In this document: piece by piece, positions 1-6,531 of the stretch | Layout: every line of letters starts with the position of its first letter | How positions within the stretch are numbered: position 1 is the first letter of the stretch | DNA from: Desulfobulbaceae bacterium UBA5173 | GTDB taxonomy: Bacteria; Desulfobacterota; Desulfobulbia; Desulfobulbales; Desulfobulbaceae | Length of the DNA stretch: 17,193 bases | NCBI GenBank assembly: GCA_002413355.1 | Contig: DHWV01000094.1 | Coordinates: forward strand, 1-17,193 | Direction of reading: 5' to 3' | Notes under the pieces: model-generated | Seen by the model: only the letters and a program-made list of their open reading frames with translations | The model's database searches: none | What the model was told of the DNA's origin: nothing | Position numbers and translations under genes: made by a program

Positions 1-3
1 ATG

Positions 4-57
4 CAACTGCGTAACTCCTAATACAGCACCGGATATTTTTTAGGAGTTACGCAGTTG
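4..57. repeat. Palindrome with 18-bp perfect arms
   Basis: The arm CAACTGCGTAACTCCTAA at 4-21 is the exact reverse complement of 40-57, with an 18-base AT-rich loop. The arm sequence recurs at 140-156 in the orientation of the left arm. This is seen directly. The arrangement resembles the terminal inverted repeats of a small non-autonomous mobile element or a dispersed palindromic repeat. No transposase is present in the window, and the left flank lies outside it. Confidence 0.85.
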
Positions 58-62
58 AAGTG

Positions 63-95
63 TGAAATTCAATAATTACAGCAAATTGAATTTCA
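63..95. repeat. Second hairpin in the repeat region
   Basis: Bases 63-72 (TGAAATTCAA) are the perfect reverse complement of 86-95, with a 13-base loop. It lies six bases past the 4-57 palindrome and may be part of the same structured element. No T-tract follows on either strand, so a terminator is unlikely. Confidence 0.6.
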
Positions 96-134
96 GCGAT
101 ACGAATCGCCAGTTGAACAAAATCAACGAGATCC

Positions 135-156
135 AAATCCAACTGCGTAACTCCTA
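135..156 (+). repeat. Third copy of the palindrome arm
   Basis: Bases 140-156 repeat 17 bases of the 4-21 arm exactly and in the same orientation. The preceding AAATC (135-139) is shared with a degenerate copy at 8591-8612. The rest of 157-314 is AT-rich with short imperfect dyads. I see no gene or confident promoter there before the CDS at 315. Confidence 0.75.
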
Positions 157-314
157 TTTTTTTCTGAGAGAACAAAAAAACAATTGCAAATTGACAGTTA
201 ATCAGGTAAATGTGGTCAAATGAAGTTCATCCACCTATCGGCTAAAGTGCGAAGAAGAAAATGACCACGCCTCGCGTATAGCTAAACTTGATTGTCCAAC
301 CTGGAGAAAATAAG

Positions 315-623
315 ATGAGAAAGTTATTATTCGCCGCGTCTCTGGTAATAGTTGCATCAACAACAGCATTTGCTGGTTCTTGTGATGTAACGGTGACCTT
401 TCCAGATGGACATCCAGCAAAAGGTATTAAATTAGGCGGTGCTGTCGCTGGAATCATTGGCTCTATGGTCAAAAATGTCTATACCGATAGTAATGGTAAA
501 GCTACTCTTACTTGGAGTGACGACAGTCAATATAGTTCACTTGAGACAGTATTTGTTGATGGGGATGACAAACACACTAGTTGCAAGAACGGTTATAGTG
601 TTAGTTTTGTTGTAAAGCCATAA
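315..623 (+). CDS. Small secreted protein, Ig-like beta fold suspected
   Basis: 102 residues from the ATG at 315. I prefer this start over one at 288 because GGAG lies at 303-306 and the signal peptide begins right at this Met. Residues 1-20 form a textbook Sec signal (MRKLL, hydrophobic core, AFA), with likely cleavage before G21. The mature protein is about 82 residues. It has two cysteines (C23, C90) that could form a disulfide, and alternating hydrophobic strands with PDGHPAKGIKL and TDSNGKATLTW. That pattern resembles carboxypeptidase-regulatory or transthyretin-like domains, in which a side chain of modifiable residues precedes a D-x-x-G-x-A turn. The family assignment is inference. The gene is AT-rich compared with its neighbours and stands alone, convergent with hepT. 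Confidence 0.75.
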   Translation: MRKLLFAASLVIVASTTAFAGSCDVTVTFPDGHPAKGIKLGGAVAGIIGSMVKNVYTDSNGKATLTWSDDSQYSSLETVFVDGDDKHTSCKNGYSVSFVVKP

Positions 624-661
624 CACCAATCGTAGGGCAAGATCGTAAGGCACACAGTAAG

Positions 662-690
662 GTGGACAAATGGACTTATCATTTGTCCAC
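662..690. terminator. Perfect 11-bp hairpin between convergent genes
   Basis: GTGGACAAATG (662-672) pairs perfectly with 680-690 around a 7-base loop. It lies between the ends of the small secreted-protein gene and hepT, which converge. No U-tract follows on either strand, so it is not a classic intrinsic terminator. It could stabilise 3' ends or be a repeat. Confidence 0.5.
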
Positions 691-707
691 GCTTTAACAT
701 GGAGATT

Positions 708-1037
708 TCAGCCCAGTTCTTCCTGCACAACCGCCTTCAGCTCCGGCAACTTGCTGGTCACAGCTATCCAAACTGTGACCAAATCAATGCCAAGATAATC
801 ATGGACAAGAATATTCCGAAGTCCGGCAATCTTGTACCATTCGATTTCAGGATGCCGCTCCTTGAGCGCATCTGACAGCCGTTGCGTGGATTCTGCAAGC
901 ACTTGCAGATTGCGCAGCACAGCATCCTGCACAAGAGACTGCTCCAGAAAGGAGGCGGCATCCATGCCGTAGATGTACGACGCTATCTTCGCAATGCTCT
1001 CAGAAATATGGATGAGGTAAAGCCTGTCGCCCTTCAC
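708..1037 (-). CDS. hepT: HepT-type ribonuclease toxin (DUF86)
   Basis: 109 residues from a GTG start at 1037. This start gives the usual HepT opening (VKGDRLYL) and a GTGA junction in which the upstream antitoxin's TGA stop overlaps it. A longer reading from 1079 would run through antitoxin coding sequence. The all-helical protein carries the family signature R-X4-H-X-Y as R74-NILV-H79-D-Y81. In characterised homologues this motif is the RNase active site, and its tyrosine is AMPylated by the MntA partner. The length matches the family. It is the last gene of a topB-mntA-hepT run. The toxin role follows from family knowledge, and I see no lesion that would inactivate it. Confidence 0.88.
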   Translation of the reverse strand: MKGDRLYLIHISESIAKIASYIYGMDAASFLEQSLVQDAVLRNLQVLAESTQRLSDALKERHPEIEWYKIAGLRNILVHDYLGIDLVTVWIAVTSKLPELKAVVQEELG

Positions 1038-1324
1038 AGCGGTACCGCTTCCTGCATGATCTTCTCTTTCAGATACCAATGCAAGCCGCCCTCAGTCACA
1101 ATATCAACCTTTCTGCGCAACAGCTCCTGCAACTGAATCAACGCGCCGCCAAGATCAAACATGCTGCGCCCCGGCTCCAGATCAACAAGCAGATCAATAT
1201 CACTCTGCGGCGTTTCTTCCCCACGGACGACTGAACCGAACAGCCGCAAACGGACAAGCCCATGCTGCCGGGCAATGGCAAGGATATTCTTTTTCTGCTG
1301 TTGTATTCTTTCGAGTTCCGTCAT
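1034..1324 (-). CDS. mntA: MntA-type nucleotidyltransferase antitoxin
   Basis: 96 residues with the minimal nucleotidyltransferase signature G-S-X10-D-X-D: G30 S31 then D42-I-D44, with a third carboxylate likely at D74. In MntA-HepT systems this enzyme transfers AMP from ATP to the HepT tyrosine and neutralises the toxin. The ATG at 1324 has a purine-rich GGAG-type ribosome site a few bases upstream, overlapping the end of topB. The spacing to topB is only 6 bases and the stop overlaps the hepT start, so all three are probably on one transcript. The name mntA follows toxin-antitoxin usage and does not refer to manganese transport. Confidence 0.87.
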   Translation of the reverse strand: MTELERIQQQKKNILAIARQHGLVRLRLFGSVVRGEETPQSDIDLLVDLEPGRSMFDLGGALIQLQELLRRKVDIVTEGGLHWYLKEKIMQEAVPL

Positions 1325-1330
1325 AGCATT

Positions 1331-3796
1331 TCACTCCGCCTCCCCGCCCTTGCCCTTTCGCGGCGGAAACTCAAAGGTCACTTTGCCTTTCGCATCCATG
1401 AGCAGATAGGCATCAAAGGGCCGTTTCTTCTTGGAAATGAAGCCCTTGATCAGCTCAGTCTTGCCCTGCGTCAGCAGTTGGCGGACATGCTCCGGGCTGA
1501 TGGCCCGCTCCAAGATGGTCTTGCCGATGCGCAGCCCCTGCTTCTGGTCGCCACTCAGGGCGGATGCAGACAGATAGGCCATTGGGGTCTCAAAGACCGG
1601 GGTTTTGTCAACCGGCGAAAGGCCGATTGGTTCCTGCTCCTTGATAGCTTCCACGTCAAGGCTGTCCGTGGAGTCAGGGAATTGGAACGTCACTTTGCCA
1701 TTTTGCAGCACGAGCGAGGCGGTGAACGGTTTGCCTGCCTTGGAGCGGAAATCGCTGTGCGGGCCGACGGTCTCGCCTTGAATCAGGCGGACAATCTCGT
1801 CCTGGCGCATGATCCGTCCGCCGAGAATCTTGCGGATCACCAGCCTGCGGCCTTCTGACTCATAAGCGGTCTCGGTCTCAAAGAACCGGCAGCCGTTGAG
1901 CGGCGAAAAGGCTGCCTCCTGCTTGTCGCCCCCGTCGCTGCCCTCTTTGACCTTGCCGACAATCTTGGCTGTCTGCTCGCGGATTTCCCGCATGAATTGC
2001 TCGCGGGTCATGCTGCCCTTGACGATCTGATTGAGCTTGTACTCCCATTCGCCGGTCAGCTCCGGCGAGGCTAACACGTCAATGTCCCGCGCCTCCAGCA
2101 AGGCGATCAGCTCGAAGGCCTTGCCGGTCGGCACTAAATCCTTCAGCTCGCGGACAACATACTTTTCCGCCAGCAGCTTTTCAATGATCGCTGCCCGCGT
2201 GGCTGGCGTGCCGAGGCCGCGCTCCTTCATTGCCTCAGCCAGCTCCTCGTCCTCGACCAGCTTGCCGGAATGCTCCATCGCTGAAAGCAAGGTGGCCTCA
2301 TTGAAGCGGGGCGGCGGTTTCGTCACCAGCTTCTTCTGCTCGATCTCGGCGCAGATGACGGCAGCCTTTTTCGGCAGAGGCTCCAATGTTTTCGCCTCAC
2401 CTGCCGCCGCCTCAGCTCCATAGACCGCTTTCCAGCCTGCCTCGACTAAAATCTTGCCCTCAGTGATGAAGGTTTCGCCTGCAACGACCGACAAACGGCG
2501 CGTCTGGGCAAAGACAGCGGACGGGAAGAAGACCGCGAGGAACCGCTGCACGATCATCTGGTAAATCTTCAGTTCCGCGTCGCTCAGGCTGCCGGGCAGA
2601 TTGACTGTGGGAATCAGGGCGAAATGGTCGCTGATTTTCTTGTTGTTGAAAATGCGCTTGTTGCTGCGGTTCTTGTCCGGCCAGCCGTTTGCTAGAGCCT
2701 CGGCGGCGAAACGGCCCAGCTGCCACTGCCGCTGCTGCGCCAGCACCTCATTCACCTGCGGCAGATAGTCTTCCGGCAGACAGGAGCTGTCGGTGCGCGG
2801 ATAGGTGATCAGCTTGTGCTGCTCGTACAACGCCTGGGCAATACTGAGCGTGTTTTTCGCCGAAAAACCGAAGCGGGAGTTGGCCTCGCGCTGAAGCGTG
2901 GTCAGATCGTAGAGCATGGACGGAGCCTGGCTGCTCTTTTTACTTTCCTCCGAAACCTTGGCTGGCTGGCCCGCGCATTTCTCGGCAATCGCCTTGGCCC
3001 GCGCCGCCTCCCAGATGCGCTTTTTGTTGCCGTCCGGGTCTTCCTGGTCTTTCTTGAAGGCGGCATCAATCCACACGCCCGGATATTTCACCGTGCCGCA
3101 CTGGAACTGGGCGTGCAGCTCCCAGTAATCCTTGGGCACAAAGGCCAGCCGCTCCTGCTCGCGCTTGACGAGGAGCGAGAGGGTCGGGGTCTGCACCCTG
3201 CCGCAAGGAGTCTTGCTGAAGCCGCCGTGGCGCGAGTTGTAGCAGGTCAAAGCGCGGGTGGCGTTGATGCCGATCAGCCAGTCCGCCTCAGAGCGGCAGA
3301 GCGCAGCGTGCTCCAGCGGCACCATTTCCTTGTCCTCGCGCAGATGGCGCAGGCCGTCCTTGATCGCGTCCAAGGTCATGGACTGGAGCCAGAGGCGGCG
3401 CACGGTTTTATCCTTCGGCGGCTTGGGAAAAACCTGGCGGAGGATGTATTTGAAGATCAGCTCGCCCTCGCGGCCTGCGTCGCAGGCGTTGACAATCACG
3501 TCCACGTCCTTGCGCTTGAGCAGCTTGCTCAGAGCAGCGAACTGCGGCTTGCTGTCCGGCAGCACAGTCAGGGGAAAAATCTCCGGCAGGATCGGCAGGC
3601 TCTCCAAATTCCATTTTTGCAAGGCCGGATCAATCTCCTCCGGGAAGCCGATGCTGACCAGATGGCCGACAGCGTAGGAAACGATGCAGTCGCTGCCTTC
3701 AAAATGCGTCTTCTGCCGGTCAAACGAGCCAGGCAGGGCCTTGACGATGTCAGCGGCCACGCTGGGCTTTTCGGCGATGATAAGGGTCTTTGCCAT
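1331..3796 (-). CDS. topB: DNA topoisomerase III (type IA)
   Basis: 821 residues. An N-terminal TOPRIM domain carries EKPSVA (E9) and the acidic DAGREGE cluster (from D106). The central domain has the catalytic tyrosine in ITYPRTDS (Y332). The conserved GLGTPATRAAIIEKL segment lies near 527-541. Type IA enzymes pass single strands through a transient 5'-phosphotyrosine break, and TopB decatenates and resolves recombination or replication intermediates. In place of C-terminal zinc fingers there are two tandem repeats of the topoisomerase C-terminal type (about 632-707 and 733-813), each ending in a K-V-T-F-x-F-P strand. That tail is common in TopB forms found on mobile or accessory DNA. The start is the first ATG, next to a clear TOPRIM opening. 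Its ribosome site is weak. Confidence 0.95.
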   Translation of the reverse strand: MAKTLIIAEKPSVAADIVKALPGSFDRQKTHFEGSDCIVSYAVGHLVSIGFPEEIDPALQKWNLESLPILPEIFPLTVLPDSKPQFAALSKLLKRKDVDVIVNACDAGREGELIFKYILRQVFPKPPKDKTVRRLWLQSMTLDAIKDGLRHLREDKEMVPLEHAALCRSEADWLIGINATRALTCYNSRHGGFSKTPCGRVQTPTLSLLVKREQERLAFVPKDYWELHAQFQCGTVKYPGVWIDAAFKKDQEDPDGNKKRIWEAARAKAIAEKCAGQPAKVSEESKKSSQAPSMLYDLTTLQREANSRFGFSAKNTLSIAQALYEQHKLITYPRTDSSCLPEDYLPQVNEVLAQQRQWQLGRFAAEALANGWPDKNRSNKRIFNNKKISDHFALIPTVNLPGSLSDAELKIYQMIVQRFLAVFFPSAVFAQTRRLSVVAGETFITEGKILVEAGWKAVYGAEAAAGEAKTLEPLPKKAAVICAEIEQKKLVTKPPPRFNEATLLSAMEHSGKLVEDEELAEAMKERGLGTPATRAAIIEKLLAEKYVVRELKDLVPTGKAFELIALLEARDIDVLASPELTGEWEYKLNQIVKGSMTREQFMREIREQTAKIVGKVKEGSDGGDKQEAAFSPLNGCRFFETETAYESEGRRLVIRKILGGRIMRQDEIVRLIQGETVGPHSDFRSKAGKPFTASLVLQNGKVTFQFPDSTDSLDVEAIKEQEPIGLSPVDKTPVFETPMAYLSASALSGDQKQGLRIGKTILERAISPEHVRQLLTQGKTELIKGFISKKKRPFDAYLLMDAKGKVTFEFPPRKGKGGEAE

Positions 3797-3922
3797 ATTT
3801 GTTTCTGAAGTGTGTCTTTGCCGTAATTAAGAAAAGGCTGGAAGTGTCTCTTCGATGGCATCGGAGCCGAACCGTTTCAGCAGGCTGCGGTACGCTGCCG
3901 CTGGTTTGAACGCAGAAGCCGC

Positions 3923-3946
3923 CTAGCTTTTCCTATGAAAAGCCAG
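3923..3946. other. Imperfect hairpin upstream of topB
   Basis: CTAGCTTTTC (3923-3932) pairs with 3937-3946 with one A-C mismatch and a 4-base loop. It lies in the 174-base gap between the zinc-ribbon gene and topB. There is no T-run on the minus-strand side, so it could be a weak terminator or an mRNA processing structure. No confident topB promoter is visible. Confidence 0.3.
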
Positions 3947-3970
3947 GGTACAAGCCAGAAAGTTTTTGGC

Positions 3971-5074
3971 TCAAGCCAGACCACTCTTGAGTCGTTCCCA
4001 GATAGTTCCTGGCTTCTTTTCCTCATTATTCTGTTGCACTACAGGAACACTTTTTTTCATCAAATGAGTAGCCAGCATCTTCTCAAGATGCTCAAGAAAA
4101 TTGCTCTCGTTGACAAAGGTTAGCTCGTGCATTCCGGTCAAGCCTTCGCACTGCTTCTGACTGAGGCCGATGATGCAGAGCAAAAAACAGGACTTGTCAA
4201 GATTCATCCTTTTGCGCAGCGTCAGGTATTTGTCAATCTGCTGCTGAAATTCCCCTGACTTACATTCAATACAGACAGGAACAGACTCGTTGATCAGGAA
4301 AAAAATGTCAAGCTCGTGAACATCCTTGTTTGGAAAGGTGATGAACAGATTGCGCAGACAGGAAACCGGCAGCTTCTTTGTTTTAGAAAACTCCAGTAGC
4401 CGCATGAAGATCAGCCATTCCATCCATTCGCCGTTGAAAAAGTTGATAATCGCCGGGATGGTCTGGAGTTTCAGGCGGACGATTTTGTCTTCTTTCTGGT
4501 AGAAATACTTGGCAACAAAGGTATAGTCATACAGATTACGGCAGAATTCAGTAATTTTCTTCACCTGTTCTTGGCTTTTCCGGCCAAGATTCAGCTTCAC
4601 CTCGCCGTAGCCTTTTCGTTGCACAAATTTGATCTGATCAACCACTTCCCTGAGCGTGTCATAGTCAGCACCCAAGGCAAGGGCAATCTCATCAAAAAAG
4701 CCGGTGGTGTCAATTGCCTTGTGATTCACCTCAACTGCAATCTTTCGTTGTTCAAACCATTGCAGAATGGGTCGGTACTGCTCGTCGCTTTTTAAAGCTT
4801 CGGTGTGATAGATGTCAATTTCATCAAGGGAGGTTGTTGCCTGCGGCAGCGCACTGTTTTCTGGCTGCTGCGGTAGCTGTTCCTGAAGCTCACGCAACGA
4901 TTTTGCCTGCATGAAATATTTCTCAAGCAGCTTCTCAATGAACAGCACCGTGTCGTAGATTGTGACGCTCTGCTGGCACTTGGGGCATTTCACCGATTTC
5001 CCGACATGCTCGCTGGGAACCTCGCGCAGATGAGCGCATTTGTTGCATCTGAAAATTGCCATCGTTGTCTTCAT
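3971..5074 (-). CDS. Zinc-ribbon protein with PD-(D/E)XK nuclease-like C-terminal domain
   Basis: 367 residues, not assigned to a named family. Residues 8-35 form a zinc ribbon (C10-x2-C13 ... C30-x2-C33) like those in MJ0042-type domains. A central mixed alpha/beta region (about 95-205) is unrecognised. Residues 213-300 look like a restriction-type nuclease core: a GEWMEWL helix, then H-E-L-D256-IFF, a short loop, and E270-C-K272. This is the D...ExK arrangement also found in DUF1887/Card1-like nucleases. A helix follows with SxxCFLLCI. Nuclease activity is inferred from these motifs. The start is either 5074 or the ATG at 5062 immediately before the ribbon, and neither has a strong ribosome site. 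It follows the DUF456 gene by 19 bases and is probably co-transcribed with it. Confidence 0.8.
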   Translation of the reverse strand: MKTTMAIFRCNKCAHLREVPSEHVGKSVKCPKCQQSVTIYDTVLFIEKLLEKYFMQAKSLRELQEQLPQQPENSALPQATTSLDEIDIYHTEALKSDEQYRPILQWFEQRKIAVEVNHKAIDTTGFFDEIALALGADYDTLREVVDQIKFVQRKGYGEVKLNLGRKSQEQVKKITEFCRNLYDYTFVAKYFYQKEDKIVRLKLQTIPAIINFFNGEWMEWLIFMRLLEFSKTKKLPVSCLRNLFITFPNKDVHELDIFFLINESVPVCIECKSGEFQQQIDKYLTLRKRMNLDKSCFLLCIIGLSQKQCEGLTGMHELTFVNESNFLEHLEKMLATHLMKKSVPVVQQNNEEKKPGTIWERLKSGLA

Positions 5075-5093
5075 AATGCAGGAGTGTTATTCT

Positions 5094-5615
5094 TCACATG
5101 ATTTGAAACACAAACCATGCCACCATGATTCCAGCAATCAGCATCTTCGCCACTGTTCCGCCAATGAAACCGAGAAAAGAGCCGACCCCGGAATGAAGTG
5201 CCTGCCTGATTTGCTCGCCCATCATCAATTCGCCGACCATCGCGCCGAGCAACGGGCCGATAAGAATGCCAATCGGGCCAACTACAAAGACCAGCAGCGA
5301 CCCCAGAGCTGCACCCCAAGCCGCTGCCTTGGAGCCGCCGAACTTTCGCACTCCCCACGCTGTGGCAAAGAAATCAACCGCATAGCCAAGACAGATCAGC
5401 ACCCCTTGGCCGACAAAGAACCAGCCTGAAAGGCTGTCAAAGCCAGTGATCAAGCCATAGACCAAAAAGCCGCTTGCAATCAGAATGGTGCCGGGCAAGG
5501 CCGGAAAGACAATCCCGGCAAACCCGGCGACAATCAACGGCATCGCTGCCAGAAACGCCCAGCAATGGGCATTGGCGAAGGTGGCCGCATACAGGGAATG
5601 GAGCCATTCAGGCAT
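5094..5615 (-). CDS. DUF456 family integral membrane protein
   Basis: 173 residues, nearly all hydrophobic, with four to five likely membrane segments (about 17-57, 63-90, 97-133, 143-172). The hallmark DUF456 features are present: an early FPALPG turn, a glycine-rich central helix, GPIGILIGPLLGAMVGEL, and a terminal glycine-rich helix. Length and pattern match this widespread family, whose molecular function is unknown to me. Start at the ATG at 5615, with no strong ribosome site visible. A hairpin with a T-rich tail lies upstream, so this gene may begin its own transcript with the zinc-ribbon gene downstream. Confidence 0.85.
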   Translation of the reverse strand: MPEWLHSLYAATFANAHCWAFLAAMPLIVAGFAGIVFPALPGTILIASGFLVYGLITGFDSLSGWFFVGQGVLICLGYAVDFFATAWGVRKFGGSKAAAWGAALGSLLVFVVGPIGILIGPLLGAMVGELMMGEQIRQALHSGVGSFLGFIGGTVAKMLIAGIMVAWFVFQIM

Positions 5616-5644
5616 GAGCTGATCACAGCAGTGTAAAAGAGAGA

Positions 5645-5674
5645 AGGCTCAAGACAAGCCGCCGTCCTGAGCCT
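5645..5674 (-). terminator. Probable intrinsic terminator after the coiled-coil gene
   Basis: AGGCTCAAGAC (5645-5655) pairs with GTCCTGAGCCT (5664-5674) with one mismatch and an 8-base loop. Read on the minus strand it is followed by TCTCTCTTTT. It sits 26 bases after the stop of the coiled-coil gene. Confidence 0.55.
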
Positions 5675-5700
5675 CGGAGAAAAAGCCGCGCCGCAGAGAA

Positions 5701-6513
5701 CTATTTCTGTACTGGAGGCTGCATCTGCTGCGCAGGCTGCTGAACAGGCTTTTGCTGCGGCATCTGGGCCTGCTGCTCGGCTTTGCTCTTCAGCGGCGGC
5801 AGCGGGCATTTTTTTGGATCATTTTTTGGATCAGGCTTCTGCTGCTGGGCGATCTGATTGATCAGCACGTTGTTGTTAACCTTGCAGTTCTCCAGATCTT
5901 TGGCCGCTGTTTCAAGAGCCGCGCTGCGCTCCTCAACAATCTTTTCCAAGCCGATGACTTGCGCACGCAGCGTCTCAGCCTCAGTCAGCACCTTGTTCCG
6001 CTCCTCTTCCAGCTGTTTGTTGGCATTGTCCAATTCGTCAAATGAGGCACGTAGCTGGTCGCAATCTTTGACTTTGCCCTCGCAGGTTTTAACCTGCTGC
6101 TGCTCTTTTGCAATCACTTGGGCGGATGAGGCCAGCTTTTGCTCCTGCGCCTCGAGCACAGCCTGCTGCTGGGCAAGCTGCTCTTGCAGGGCCTTCTGCG
6201 CCTCCCCGGCAGCGGCAGCAGCCTGTTCTTGGTCTGCCAGCCCGGCGAGCTTGCCTTGCAGCTCCTCAATCTTTTTGCGGGCATTGTCTAACTGGGCCGC
6301 TGTTTGCTGCCTGGCCTCTGTTTGCCGGGCAACCTCCGCCCGCAGCTCGCCGCCGGTTTTGACCGCATCGCCCGCTTCTTGCAGCTGGGCATGCAGCACC
6401 TTGTTCTCTCGTGCCAGAGCCTTACGGTTTCCGGCTTCCTTCTGCCCCCAAACCGCTGAGATCAGCAGCAGCACAATCAGTGCGCCGATGAAAACATTCT
6501 TCTTGTCGTCCAT
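5701..6513 (-). CDS. Membrane-anchored coiled-coil protein
   Basis: 270 residues. An N-terminal transmembrane segment (about 8-22) follows a short charged start (MDDKK), so the bulk is probably periplasmic. Residues 28-240 are a long, alanine-, glutamine- and glutamate-rich coiled coil with heptad character. It has scattered cysteines near 145, 152 and 210. The last 35 residues are rich in proline and glutamine, with a small repeat of DPK. The ATG at 6513 has a good GAGGAG ribosome site. It lies 18 bases after the TPR-like lipoprotein gene, so the two are very likely one transcript and could work together in the envelope. I do not recognise a named family. Low-complexity coiled coils make homology claims unsafe. 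Confidence 0.8.
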   Translation of the reverse strand: MDDKKNVFIGALIVLLLISAVWGQKEAGNRKALARENKVLHAQLQEAGDAVKTGGELRAEVARQTEARQQTAAQLDNARKKIEELQGKLAGLADQEQAAAAAGEAQKALQEQLAQQQAVLEAQEQKLASSAQVIAKEQQQVKTCEGKVKDCDQLRASFDELDNANKQLEEERNKVLTEAETLRAQVIGLEKIVEERSAALETAAKDLENCKVNNNVLINQIAQQQKPDPKNDPKKCPLPPLKSKAEQQAQMPQQKPVQQPAQQMQPPVQK

Positions 6514-6531
6514 AGTCCGCTCCTCTCCGTG

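Noticed and set aside
4..156. CRISPR array from the repeated 17-base unit
   Set aside because: There are only three copies, one of them inverted, spacing is uneven, and no cas genes are in the window.
191..219. TTGACA at 191-196 as a promoter for the small secreted protein
   Set aside because: No acceptable -10 box lies 15-19 bases downstream.
2816..3808. 330-residue + strand open frame across topB
   Set aside because: It is the antisense shadow of topB, whose TOPRIM and active-site motifs are unmistakable. The + strand product has no recognisable domain.
5810..5833. Short tandem TTTTTTGGATCA repeat as a regulatory or slippage site
   Set aside because: It is in-frame codon repetition (DPK units) within the proline-rich tail of the coiled-coil protein. 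Two copies are too few to call it functional.
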